Origin: Doryteuthis pealeii
Lineage: Eukaryota; Mollusca; Cephalopoda; Myopsida; Loliginidae
Assembly (NCBI GenBank): GCA_023376005.1
Contig: CM042142.1
Span: forward strand, 55,288,729 to 55,352,728
DNA length: 64,000 bases
Reading direction: 5' to 3'
Shown here: piece by piece, positions 10,544-20,696 of the stretch
Layout: each line of letters begins with the position of its first letter
Numbering within the stretch: position 1 is the stretch's first letter
Made by a program: the position numbers and the translations under genes
Notes under the pieces: generated by a model
The model's input: only the letters and a program-made list of their open reading frames with translations
Told to the model about the DNA's origin: nothing
Database searches by the model: none

Positions 10544-11298
10544 ATTGGTAAATAAGATTAAAAACAACACAATATTCATCACTTTAAATTTTGGTTATTA
10601 TTCCTTATCTTATATTTTTCCATGTTTCCAATACAACCAAAAAAATTTCCCAATATCAATCACATATCTATAAAGAAGCATTGTGGACTCCCTAACAACA
10701 TCATATATGAGACAGAGAGGATAAATACAAATGAGTTTACAATATTAAGTGCTCAATGTCACTAAAACAAAGCAGGTATAAAACGCACAAAATATCATAT
10801 TATGAATACAAAGACCATTACTTTAAGTTTCAAGTGTTGTGCACAATCATCAGACAGAAAAGTGACAAAAATGGTTAATCAATTGTAATTGTATAAAGGT
10901 GTAAAGTCAGGTGTTAAAATGGAAATATATATATGTGACACTCACAAATCACCCTTTTAATAATTTCCAATACATTATCTTAGAAAAATGAACTAAGTTT
11001 GAATAAATTATGCATTCCAAATTTGAATTTTCTACATTTTTAACAATCGAAGATCTTTTTTTGTGTTTCCTACTGTCAACACATTTCTAACAATCCATTC
11101 TATATTATCCAAAGTAAAAACAAATTTGAATGTCACAAAATTATAGACGTTTTCAGTCAATACAATTGAAATATTGGTTATTTTGAAAATAAACAAAGAT
11201 GGACCCAAAGTAAGGTCCCAGTTTGGCAGTATATTATCTATTGGGAATTTTTTTAAATTAAATGTTTGGTATCTAAAATTTATGTCCTAGGTATGTAT
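10544..11298. other. AT-rich, no recognised feature
   Basis: No gene or repeat match seen apart from short A/T runs. Confidence 0.5.
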
Positions 11299-11520
11299 AT
11301 ATATATTATTGAACAATGCAGCCATTTTTTGTCTGCAAATTTTGTCCTTTCAAATTGCCGGATTGTTCTAATGATATATGGTGAAAATTGGCTGATATAT
11401 TTGCCATAGGTGATTGTCCAAGTACTTTCCGCCAGATATCATTAGAACAATCCGGCAATTTGGAAGGACAAAGGACAAAATTTGCAGACAAAAAATGGCT
11501 GCATTGTTCAATAATATATG
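11299..11520. mobile_element. Foldback element, copy 1
   Basis: Arms of about 80 bp: ATTATTGAACAATGCAGCCA on the left and TGGCTGCATTGTTCAATAAT on the right, continuing inward to GCCGGATTGTTCTAATGATA and its complement. A related, more diverged copy lies at 43746-43955 and shares the downstream motif AAGAAATGCTGCCTA. MITE-like. The frames on both strands are palindrome shadows. Confidence 0.8.
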
Positions 11521-11675
11521 CATAAAAGAAGAAATGCTGCCTAACTATACAATATATATATATGAGGACTTAACTCACTACTTACTAATGAGGAGATACA
11601 ATCTTGTTAACCATTACTATATGTTAAGACATCCTTTATATATATTAGAAGAAAGATATAGAAAGATAACTTACT

Positions 11676-11767
11676 TAAGTTACACCAAAAATGGATCATC
11701 AGGGTTAATTGTAATGAATTAATGAAACCTTACAATTAACCCTGATGATCAATTTTTGGTGAAACTT
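11676..11767. mobile_element. Short foldback, 92 bp
   Basis: AAGTTACACCAAAAATGGAT / TTTTTGGTGAAACTT and ATCATCAGGGTTAATTGT / ACAATTAACCCTGATGAT form arms of about 38 bp. Confidence 0.75.
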
Positions 11768-12021
11768 TCTACTAAATCCACTCTACTAACATACTGAGTA
11801 CTTTTATATTCTTTATAACCCTGTCTTATTTGGTTAATAATAGTATTGACAGTCGAATTTGCAATTAACTCAATATTTTATTCCCCAGTAAGTCATTTTC
11901 ATTTTCCTTATATTATATATATAAACATTATTATAAACAGACCGATAAACAAGGACTATTACTCGCCTTTCTCCTTATTCTGAGATAAAAAATTTTTATC
12001 ACCTTCCACATACCATCAAAA

Positions 12022-12068
12022 GCCCTGAAGATGATCTAATTAATAGATCGAAACACTGCAGCGTCGGC
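12022..12068 (+). ncRNA. Hammerhead ribozyme motif, type I
   Basis: All conserved parts occur in order: GCC (stem I, 12022-12024), CTGAAGA (core CUGANGA, 12025-12031), stem II GATCT/AGATC (12033-12037 with 12045-12049), GAAA (12050-12053), a stem III of only two pairs (A12053-U12064, C12054-G12063) around ACTGCAGC, the cleavage triplet GTC (12063-12065) and GGC (12066-12068), which closes stem I. Hammerheads with very short stem III are known from Penelope-like elements and animal retrozymes, where they may act as dimers; the palindrome CTGCAG in the stem III loop would suit pairing between two copies. Cleavage would follow C12065. No Penelope coding sequence is seen nearby, so this is likely an element remnant. 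Confidence 0.6.
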
Positions 12069-13140
12069 CAATAAACTCACCACTTAACTCATTTAAACCT
12101 GTGTTCTTTTTCAATTTTTTTATTATACTACATACCATCGGATTCACTTCCTTTTATTCACATATATATATATACACACAAAAATTATATTTTGTGTGTA
12201 CACAATATGCACTGCCACCCAAAACAAAGAAATTACAACCGACAGTGTAACAGCAAAATTTCTTTGTTTCAATTTAAAACCGAGCAAAATTTTTGTGTTT
12301 GGCAACAGATATTGATTTTTTTGTCTCTCAGCCTCCTCCTCCTCCTACCCTTCCTCCATATCTTGATAATGCATTACACACAGCAGGTTGCAATGAAGTC
12401 TGAGGCTTTACTATGAAAAATAAATAAATAAATAAATTTTTAAAAAATATTTTTACTAAATTTGAATTTTTCTTTTCTTGCCTTTCTTTTTTTTTTTTTC
12501 TTCTCTCTTTTCTGTTTTTTTCCTTCTTTTTTTTTTTTTCTTTTTTTCTGTTTTTCTTTCTCTTTTTTCTGTTTTTTTCCTTCTTTTTTACTTGTCTGTA
12601 TATTGAGAGCTGACACAAGAGAGAGAAACCCTTGCAGGCTTTCAATATGGATGTGTTTTGTGATTTATATCTGATTAACTTGTAAAACAGCATTAGAAAG
12701 ATTAGAAAGATTACCTGTGGATTAAAATGTTATTCCATATACAGAATTTTTATGGATTAGGATTATTCTTTTCTGAGTTCATGGATCTGTGATATATTAT
12801 TGATGTGATAGTAAACTGATTATAATGAAGGGCCTATATCTTAAACATAAAACCTGAGAAGTTTATGGTGTGTTTCTCTTTCCTTTCTTCTTTTTCTTTT
12901 TTTTCCTCCCCCCTTTCAAAGTTTGCATATGATTATGCAAATTTTGCAAATATGTTTGTTGGAAGTCAATTGCTCTTTTGGAATTTATTCTTCTCCATTA
13001 CAGATCTTATTTTTTCAGAACTAATTGATACAAAAATCAGAGTATTTACGGGTTTCGAAGGAGCTCTTATTTCTCCGTAGTGTAGGCAAATTGTCAGACA
13101 AAGAAGGAACAAACATGAAAGTAAATGCAGATACTTGTAT
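12069..13140. other. AT-rich with pyrimidine tract
   Basis: Holds (TA)n near 12164-12176 and a T/C-rich tract at about 12466-12590. The frames here are low-complexity artefacts. AATAAA on the minus strand (12984-12989) could serve as the poly-A signal for the exon at 13141-13560. Confidence 0.5.
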
Positions 13141-13560
13141 TCACAAAATTACATAAATGTTTTTGCAAATTTTATTGGTATTTGCTACAAGACTTATCTG
13201 TGAGTTAAGCAGAGTTCTTGGAGTAGTGGTGATAACAGGGGTATTCTGATCGTCGGTAGGAAATGTTGATAAGACGCTTCGTCTCGGTAGTTTCTCGTCC
13301 TTCAGTAAGTGTGCTATTGTACCCACTTTTAATGTATGCTGATACAATGCCTTAAAGTGAGCTGGTTGTAGAGTTCTGTGATAAGTGAGCCCTGTTTTGG
13401 GCTTGGTGATGAGAGCTTTAGTTTTTACGTCACTCCTCCAGTAACTTTTGCGATAAGTGGAGAAATTGGTTTTGGCGCCAACATACGATGTTGGCGATTT
13501 GCCCCCTAGTGGCAGGGGGAGATAATTAACTATGGAATTTCCAATAAAAACAAATTTTTT
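13141..13560 (-). CDS. Candidate terminal protein-coding exon
   Basis: On the minus strand the frame stays open for 139 codons and ends at TGA (13141-13143). Directly upstream is a splice-acceptor-like TTTTTCTGAAACTAG ending at 13561, and the in-frame TAG there means the frame cannot extend into an intron by chance. The translation is of normal protein composition rather than A/T-run derived: for example NYLPLPLGGKSPTSYVGAK, NFSTYRKSYWRSDVKTKA, LTYHRTLQPAHFKALYQHTL, and LLKDEKLPRRSVLSTFPTDD. The region is GC-richer than its neighbours and is not shared with any repeat in the window. A possible poly-A signal lies about 150 bases downstream. The protein family was not recognised; the tyrosine- and basic-rich short motifs recall axonemal microtubule-associated proteins, which is only an impression. 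Upstream exons were not found. Confidence 0.55.
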   Translation of the reverse strand, partial: KKFVFIGNSIVNYLPLPLGGKSPTSYVGAKTNFSTYRKSYWRSDVKTKALITKPKTGLTYHRTLQPAHFKALYQHTLKVGTIAHLLKDEKLPRRSVLSTFPTDDQNTPVITTTPRTLLNSQISLVANTNKICKNIYVIL

Positions 13561-13998
13561 CTAGTTTCAGAAAAAGTAACATGAACTTTTCAGTTAGGGT
13601 AGTGTGGACATAGAGGAGTCCTCTATCTCATTTTCCTTGGTTTGAATAATCATATAGATGAGAAACTGTCAATAACTAAGTGCCATTGACTCCATGTCCC
13701 TGCTACTTTAACTTAGATATAAATGCTCTATCCACGATATTCAACACTGTGTACTTATAGTAGCCATATTATATATATAATATATATATGAGAAGTAAAC
13801 AAACAAACAATGCGTTTGATATGGCTTTTTTAGCCGACAAGTTTTGGGAGAATATGTGCTTAATTGAAGTCTTACCTAATTTTTGAAAATTGGTAATTAA
13901 TGAATTAGGCGGGCATACCCGTTCAAATGTAAGGCTAAACAAATCAAGAAAATATATATATATATATATTTATAATTATTGTTATATATTGATTTTTT
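13561..13998. other. Probable intron / unassigned
   Basis: If the preceding exon is real this is intron on the minus strand. It contains short TA runs at about 13771-13790 and 13952-13970. Confidence 0.35.
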
Positions 13999-14109
13999 TT
14001 AAGATCTGGGAAGTGTGGAGTACATCTGCATTGCCATTACTCCCAGATCCGCTTTGACTCCGAGTGGTATTACCTGTTAGGATCCCATCTATAGGTTGAA
14101 TAGAAAAAG
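13999..14109 (+). mobile_element. Family B fragment
   Basis: Contains CTGGGAAGTGTGGAGTACA, CATTACTCCCAGATCCGC and CCCATCTATAGGTTGAATAG, the middle part of B in sense. Confidence 0.75.
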
Positions 14110-14162
14110 AATATAATGGACATAACTATGAAATACGAATTAGAATTCTTCCTTCCTAAGTA

Positions 14163-14395
14163 AGTAAAGTAGGCCGAGTGGCCTATTGTTGGTATCAGCC
14201 AGACAGTGAGGGAGTCTATCCCATTTTTGCTAGCACTAGACCAGAGACATTATTTTAGGCATCTGAGTTGGAGCGCCACACCTACCATCAAACTCCGCAC
14301 AGAAGCTGTGCTACTCATACACCGAGTGGGTGAGGCTGGTATCAAACCCGGAAACTTGTGGTTCCGAGGCTGAGACTCTACCGACTGAGCTAAAC
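14163..14395 (-). mobile_element. SINE F
   Basis: Antisense copy with GAGGGAGTCTATCCC, CACACCTACCATCA and the head complement CTCTACCGACTGAGCTAAA. Confidence 0.87.
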
Positions 14396-14607
14396 ATTAT
14401 TAATACAATGGGAAGTCAGCAAGTTCATCGGTCATCTATTGGTTTTCTAAAAGCAACACCTTTAAGTGTAGTTAAAATACTTCTTGTCAGTGGACTGAAA
14501 AAAATAAATTACAGCTTCATGATTAAAAAATAAAATTATACCGTCAAAGCACTTAATGTCACATGTTTCATATCCAACTAACAATGGTTGCAGAATTAGT
14601 CACTCAC

Positions 14608-15225
14608 ATCTTATTATAATGGAGATTGTGCATTTGTCTGTAACCAAAAATATATTACTACTCAAGTCACAATTTCCTTAGTTATTTAAATTACATTCTC
14701 CATTTTTTTTATTTAACCTCTATTATTGTTTAAATCATTAATACTGTTGACCATATCTACATACTAATAACATGCAATTGTGTTTATATATACAACAAAA
14801 TAGTGGTTTACAGTGTAGATGGGAAGGCTAATTTGCATATTAATATCAAAAATTTGATTTTAATAAATATGTGCTTAGTACCATTGATTTTTAATTGTTT
14901 GGTTTTATCTTAATAAATATAAGCATAAATCTTGGTTATAAATCTTATAAGAAATCCATTAACAAGAAGAAATAACTGTAATTTTACTCTTTACTTCCTA
15001 ATTGAACAGAATAGTTAAATTAGGAAAATTTAGCAATGAAAGACAGAGCGATGGAAGAGTAAGTTTCAGTTGTTCTATTTTCCAATTATACCCCACCTCA
15101 GTTTAAACTTTTTTTATCAGCATTTTTATTTAGTTTCATTAGCCTTTCTAATTTAATATAATATTCTATTACATTAAAACTTAAATACTTGCTCACTGAG
15201 GGTGCATATATTTACTAGTTAATCT
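14608..15225 (+). mobile_element. Family I repeat, copy 2
   Basis: Begins TCTTATTATAATGGAGATT and ends with ACTGAGGGTGCATATATTTA. No H repeats on the left side, unlike copies 1 and 3. Confidence 0.8.
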
Positions 15226-15297
15226 AATATATCTGCAAGAAATAGAAATGTTTAAATCTTGAATTTCTTTGTATATAGGGAAATCATAGAAAAAATC

Positions 15298-15402
15298 ATT
15301 TTAAAAAAATTGAATACCCATCAAGAATAAATGAAACAAAAGTGTCTTCAGCATAAAATAACCCAACAAGGGTTGACATGCCATAAAATTCAACCCACCA
15401 AT
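15298..15402 (+). mobile_element. Family B, 3' end only
   Basis: GAATACCCATCAAGAATAAA ... AGGGTTGACATGCCATAAAA, the constant 3' end in sense. Confidence 0.78.
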
Positions 15403-15524
15403 AAAAAGGTTGAAAAGAAGATTTAAATTGTCAATGTGTGAAAATAGAAGAAAATAGAATTATTTTTTAATAAATTATTCTCTTCCAATATAACTCCAAG
15501 ATTATAATAAGGTTGTCTCTATAT

Positions 15525-15760
15525 TAATACTCGTGTTCCTTAATTGTACAACAGTTATCATCTTGCAACACCCTTTGGTTAAAAAGGAGACATCCAAATA
15601 ATCCAAGATAAATACAAAAATGTAAATTCCTGATTATCTTGTCTTACATACCCACCGAATTCATATTTCTTTTGAGTGTTGTCACCTCGACTAAATAATG
15701 GACCATTCTGATTTTATTATAAAGAAAGGGAAGAAAAAGGATATACTACACAGAAAAAAC

Positions 15761-15802
<42 letters not shown>

Positions 15803-16003
15803 TAGCAGAAGTGACAACAGTAATCTGTTTCAATCAAAATATAATGAAAAGAAAAAAAGAAAAAAGAAGAGTGAGAGAGAGTTAAATCAAGATTATTATA
15901 CTTTTTACATATTGAACTATTTAGAAATAGCTCTTAAGTAAACATATCAAACATTGTAATAATTTAATTATAATACTGTGGAATATCTACAGGCCCTACT
16001 GGC
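15525..16003 (+). mobile_element. Family X repeat
   Basis: From ATATTAATACTCGTGTTCC to CTGTGGAATATCTACAGG. It carries a (GA)n expansion at 15764-15799. Confidence 0.75.
15764..15799 (+). repeat. (GA)n microsatellite
   Basis: About 18 GA units inside family X. Confidence 0.95.
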
Positions 16004-16122
16004 AGATAGACAGACATAGAAACACTAAATTAACAAATGTCAACTAAATTAGACCAAATTGCCAACAAATCTTTTCAGTATTTGTTTCTATATTTATGAC
16101 ATGCTAAAAAGAGAAAGCTGAC

Positions 16123-16240
16123 TGGTCCTCAAAATGTATATATATTCTGAAAAAGAAAAAAAAAAACTTTTCTCAGAAAATTACCGAAAATAAAATATTT
16201 AGTTAAGTGTTTTAGAGAAGAAAATAAATAAAAATTCTTG
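16123..16240 (+). repeat. 118-bp segment duplicated at 16753
   Basis: From TGGTCCTCAAAATGTATATA to AATAAAAATTCTTG. Almost identical to 16753-16889, with a shorter, interrupted A-run. This is probably the donor copy because its flanks are not a recognisable broken repeat. Confidence 0.85.
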
Positions 16241-16725
16241 CGAGTTATAAAACTAGGTTCTTATTTGTCTGCTTATTTTAAAACAATTCTCTAATGTCAA
16301 AGACCTGCCAGAATCTTACCTTCACTATTTAAAGAGGTGTACACATGCTAGAAGTGTGAATGTCTGCTATTGCCTACTTACATATTACTTATATATGTGT
16401 GTTCTGAATTATACCTTTTTTTAAACCTTTGCATATAAGCAATAGAGATAGATCTAGATTCAATGCAGCTGGATTAAGTCTATTTTGATAATATGGCACT
16501 TCCAGCATCAGAGCAGACTTTGTGGACCTGATGTAGTAGAGTTCTTAGAAAGACTAAGGAACCCAAGAAATATATGATTAAGAGTTCTACTCCAAGAATA
16601 GCTTTTAATAAAAAGCAGAAAAGAATGAAATGGAATGGCTTGGTTTAGTTCAATTTGGTTTATTTCTTCAATAGAATATCAACTCCTTATGGGATATTTA
16701 ATGCCAATATTTGATATATTTCTAA
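16241..16725. other. No recognised feature
   Basis: AT-rich unique-looking DNA with no supported gene. Confidence 0.45.
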
Positions 16726-16778
16726 ATAGTTATTTGGTTGGATTTTATGGCATGGTCCTCAAAATGTATATATATTCT

Positions 16779-16817
<39 letters not shown>

Positions 16818-16995
16818 TTTCTCAGAAAATTACCGAAAATAAAATATTTAGTTAAGTGTTTTAGAGAAGAAAATAAATAAAAATTCTTGGGTTATTTTAT
16901 GCCAAAGACATTATGTTTTATTCATTCTTGTTGGGTATTCATTTTTTTCAAATTATTTTTTTTTAAACCGATTCTTTTATCTATTTAACCAATAG
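16726..16995 (-). mobile_element. Family B fragment split by an insertion
   Basis: GGTTGGATTTTATGGCATG (16733-16753) and GGGTTATTTTATGCC (from 16889) are adjacent parts of B. The bases in between have been replaced by the duplicated segment. Confidence 0.8.
16753..16889 (+). repeat. Inserted copy of the 16123-16240 segment
   Basis: Identical to the copy 630 bp upstream except for an A-run grown to about 37 bases. It sits precisely between two halves of a family B 3' end, replacing about a dozen bases of it. Confidence 0.85.
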
Positions 16996-17015
16996 TTATA
17001 TGGATTAAAATATTC

Positions 17016-17645
17016 CTATCTAATCTTATTATAATGGAGATTGTTTGCTTTTCTGTCTGTAACCGAAACTATATCACTACTCAAGTCACAATTCCCTTAG
17101 CTATTTACGTCACATTCTCCATGATTTTATTTTTATTTAAACCTCAATTTTCTAATAAAATTGTTTTACATTATTAATACTGTTAATCATATCTACAAAT
17201 CAATAATATGCAATTGTATTTTATATATACACTAAAATAGCAGTTTACGGTGTGAACAGGAAGGCTAATTTGCATATTGATATTAAAAATTTGATTTTAA
17301 TAAATATGTGCTTAGTATTATTGATTTTTAATTGTATGGTTTTATCTTAATGAATATGATCAAAAATCTCTTCAATAAATCTTAAAAGAAATCGATTAAC
17401 AAGAAGAAAATAATTCTGATTTTATTCTTTACTTCCTATTTTAACTAAGTTATTAAATTAGGAAAATTTAGTAATGAAAGACGAGAGTGATAGAAGAGTA
17501 AGATTCAGTTGTTCTATTTTTCGATTATACACCCCTCTGTTTCAAATCATTTTATCTGCATTCTTATTTAGTTTCATTAGCCTTTCTAATTTAATATATT
17601 CTATTACATTAAAACTTAAATACTTGCACCCGGAGGGTTCATATA
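17016..17645 (+). mobile_element. Family I repeat, copy 3
   Basis: From AATCTTATTATAATGGAGATT to TGCACCCGGAGGGTTCA. It is followed by H repeats and then a B2 body, giving the most complete I-H-B2 composite in the window (17016-18233). Confidence 0.8.
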
Positions 17646-18072
17646 TTTCCTAGTACTAATAATTAAAGCATTTATATGGTTTCAAGTAACTATTCCCATT
17701 TCATAATCATTTGTTTGCATACATTTTGTAGTTTCAAGTATTTTGATCTAATACTAATAATTTGCACATAATTATACGGTTTCAAGTAACTTGTTTTGTT
17801 TTTGGTTTAATTCTTTTAAAGTATTCTTATCAATTACTATTTCCTATCAATTCCGATACTAATAATTTACACAATTATGTGGCTACAAATAACTAATAAT
17901 AACCTTTTGTAAAACATTGCAGTTTCAGGTAACTATTCTTAGTATAAATAATTTGTACACGGTTAAATGGTTTCAAATACCCTTACCTAACATAAATAAT
18001 TTTATTCAATAATAATCCTTTGTTTGCACACTGTTTGACTTCATGTATTCCTACACAATACAAATAATTTTC
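17646..18072. repeat. Degenerate H repeats
   Basis: About nine diverged units (GGTTTCAAGTA, ATACTAATAATTTG, CATTTGTTTGCACAC). Confidence 0.7.
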
Positions 18073-18233
18073 AAACAGATCTATTTGACACATAAATGGG
18101 ACTATAAGAGGTAGTACTACTCTAGGTCAGAATGGACCTGGGAGTAATGGCACTGAAGGGGTACTTACACTCCCTAGATATTGATAACTGGAGCCTCACC
18201 CCTTGATGCAGTTTAGTGCCATATCCAAGATAT
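18073..18233 (-). mobile_element. B2 body
   Basis: Begins (plus strand) AACAGATCTATTTGACACAT and continues with the B motifs GGACCTGGGAGTAATGGCA and GAAGGGGTAC. It differs from B by the CAGATCTATTTGACC start and by the H repeats beside it. Confidence 0.75.
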
Positions 18234-18949
18234 CACTCTAGGAACGTTCACCAACTATATCCTCTGCAAAGGGACAATAACTTTTTTTTATAAGATCCAT
18301 TGTATAAAACAAATAAAAATTTCTGCTTTTACCTTTGTTAATACATTCACTCTCATTGAGACACTAGGTGTCCAGTTGAATTTCATTTTAACTTTTAAAA
18401 TGTACTCAAAGCATAATTTTGCATATCCAAACCTTTTTTTTTTTAATCTTTATAAAGACCTGGGAGTGAAAGGGTTAATAAGTATAATTCATCAAACTGA
18501 TTTTACAAGTACAATTTTCTATCTATTTTTACTTTTTAATCCTTATTTAATAATCCTTTTTTTTTTTTTTTTTTTCATTTTTCTTTCTTCTGAATTCTGC
18601 ATTGCAATTTTCTGGGCAGGACTTTGGACTGCCTGCACTGTTGTATAAGTTGGTAATTCTTGCAAGTGCCATAATTCTACATTAATAGCACCAATCTGAC
18701 ACTTAGCTGCTGTATTCCAGCAGAACAGGGAATCAGTCTGAGTGGAGTGAAATTGGTTCTCACTGCATCAAGATAATCTTTGGAGAAGTCTTAAACACAA
18801 AACATCAAAAACAAAATTTGATTTGTTTTCACTGAAAGTTTTAACATGCTAAGAAGTGGATTTAAAAAGCAGATGGGGGACCCAAACAAAAAAAAATATT
18901 TAGTATTTCTGACAGTTACTTTCCATCTGCAAAGAAATTATTGATTTTA
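18234..18949. other. No recognised gene
   Basis: A T-run lies at about 18558-18575. The 90-codon frame at 18376-18648 is T-run driven. Confidence 0.45.
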
Positions 18950-19003
18950 AAAGCATGTCAACCTGTCTAGGGTTATTTTATACCTAGAAATTAGTTTCTT
19001 TGT
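18950..19003 (-). mobile_element. Family B-like 3' end fragment
   Basis: AGCATGTCAACC then GGGTTATTTTATACC, a diverged B terminus. Confidence 0.5.
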
Positions 19004-19007
19004 TTAA

Positions 19008-19199
19008 CTCTTAACATCCTAATCTGCCCCAAATGATAGCCTTGTTTAAATGTAATATTAAACATATTTAGAAGTCTTATATTAAAGGTGAAATAAATCT
19101 TGTAACTTTAAATGAAAAGGACATTTTTAGCTATTTTTTTATAAATCCTTATAGGAATGCGGCTCTGGATTTAGGAAATTCTCAACAGGATGTTAAGAG
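19008..19199. mobile_element. MITE P, copy 1 (TTAA-flanked)
   Basis: Ends CTCTTAACATCCT and AGGATGTTAAGAG are a perfect 13-bp inverted repeat, flanked on both sides by TTAA (19004-19007, 19200-19203). The interior has ATGATAGCC and AAATCCTTATAGGAATG. A longer copy is at 35953-36187. TTAA flanks are the mark of piggyBac-type transposition; no transposase is present. Confidence 0.85.
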
Positions 19200-19203
19200 T
19201 TAA

Positions 19204-19270
19204 TGGTATATCAACCATCTTGGGTTATCAAATGCCAAAGCCATCTTTATTGAAAAACAGTAGTAGTGGT
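19204..19270 (-). mobile_element. Family B fragment
   Basis: GGTATATCAACCATCTTGGG and ATTTAACCCATAGCCG. Confidence 0.55.
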
Positions 19271-19282
19271 ACTATTTAACCC

Positions 19283-19530
19283 ATAGCCGAGAGGTAGGTA
19301 TTTGCCATGCACCCCCACTTATGCAGGTGTGACACATGGACATTTTTATGTAGGCCCACCCACAAGCCAAAGATCATGGGTAGTAGGCTCAAAAAATGCA
19401 TTGATCCCATCAGCATTCACCCTCAAGGGGGGGGCACCTCGAGCACTGGGAAATAAACACAGCCCTGCCCCTTTAAATCAAGGGGGCAGGTATTGCTTGG
19501 GGGGATAGCCCCCTGGGATCAGCGCTGTTC
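19283..19530. mobile_element. Family D repeat, copy 1
   Basis: GC-rich block with AGGGGGGGGCACCTCG, GGGGGCAGGTATTGCTTGG and GGGATAGCCCCCTGGGATC. It matches 63530-63770. The frame at 19302-19508 lies inside it and is not maintained in the other copy. Confidence 0.75.
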
Positions 19531-19559
19531 ATTACTTTATCGGTCCAGTGGCTGAAGCT

Positions 19560-19712
19560 CATTGGACCCCCGAGAGGTAAGGGATTCATACCATTCCCAA
19601 GGGTATTAATCTGAAAGTAAATGTAAATAGCGTGACTGGAGTTTGAGCTTGCTTACTACAATATCGCAGTCCACCACGATAGCTATTACACCTCAGAGAC
19701 TGTCCATATCTG
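19560..19712 (-). mobile_element. SINE A relative with a different head
   Basis: CATTCCCAAGGGTATTAAT is the A body in antisense, but the head complement CAATATCGCAGTCCACCACG and GATAGCTATTACACCTCAG differs from the usual A head. A similar head recurs at 56765-56884. Confidence 0.6.
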
Positions 19713-19928
19713 ACCTTGTACCAGACTAAAATTAAGCCAATACAAAGGCATTTCAACACATAGTAATAATAAGTAGGATAGTCTAGGAGCCTATCCCTAC
19801 TATGTAGTGGTAGTAAACTGGCGAGGTTTCTCCGACGACAAGAAAAGTAATTTTCAAGAGAGAAATGGTCTCAGCTTTCATCTCTCTTCACTGGCTGAAT
19901 CATTCCAACCAACAGGAGTGACAGAATG

Positions 19929-19929
<1 letters not shown>

Positions 19930-19973
<44 letters not shown>
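19930..19973. repeat. (TA)n microsatellite
   Basis: About 22 TA units abutting the 3' end of the next SINE A. Confidence 0.95.
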
Positions 19974-19976
<3 letters not shown>

Positions 19977-20250
19977 ACTAACACCTCTGCACATGCAGGA
20001 TGTGACAAGATCAATTTCTTAAGCAGAGTTTAACAGGTTTGAATTCAGAGTTTTCCTTCTAGACTAGTTGTTTAATCAAGGTTAAAGAGCCTAGGCTGCC
20101 CTACTGTTTACCCATAGCTAAAGGAAGAATAGTTGGATTCATACCTTTCCCAAGGGTACTATGTGAGATTCAAACAAGCTCGTCCAAGATTTAAACTCGT
20201 CTTATCGTGTCAATTTCATATGACCGTAACCACTACAGCATGCGTTTCTA
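19974..20250 (-). mobile_element. SINE A
   Basis: Antisense, near full length: CACATGCAGGATGTGACA at the 3' end, CCTTTCCCAAGGGTAC in the body, and AACCACTACAGCATGCG at the head. Confidence 0.85.
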
Positions 20251-20696
20251 CAGAATGTTTATTAAATGATATTATTCATAACCTGGAGGTTGTGAGTTCA
20301 ATCTCTGATCTGGGCAGTGCAGTTCACCCCACCTTCTCTTCAACCACTTATAAGAGATAGGCGAACATCTTGCATGCTACACACATGCACAACCACTTAG
20401 CCTCACGCAGTAATTCATTTCTACTCTTGCTACAGTTAGAGAATCACATTCATTCATATTTTGTGTGTAGTAGTTTCTTAAGTGTCTTTTGAAGTATTCC
20501 TATTTGTTTAAACGGTAGTAATACTACAGTCACTTGTTTATAGACTGCAAGGAAACACTGGAAAAAATGGGAGGGGCGAAAACCAGGTTTAATCACATGA
20601 TGATAGATTAACAATGCATTTTAAACACATTTAATAGTTCAGTATAGTAAGATTGTAACTGTTGGGCTGCTGACACTGTACCACCTGCCATTTCAT
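20251..20696. other. No recognised feature
   Basis: Short frames only. The frame at 20133-20360 runs through the SINE. Confidence 0.45.

Noticed and set aside
12328..12693. 121-codon minus-strand and 70-codon plus-strand frames
   Set aside because: Lysine/phenylalanine runs from an A/T-G/C-poor pyrimidine tract.
13480..13500. Retroviral-type primer binding site (TGGCGCCAAC) on the plus strand
   Set aside because: No LTR end precedes it, and the segment lies in an open, protein-like exon of the other strand.
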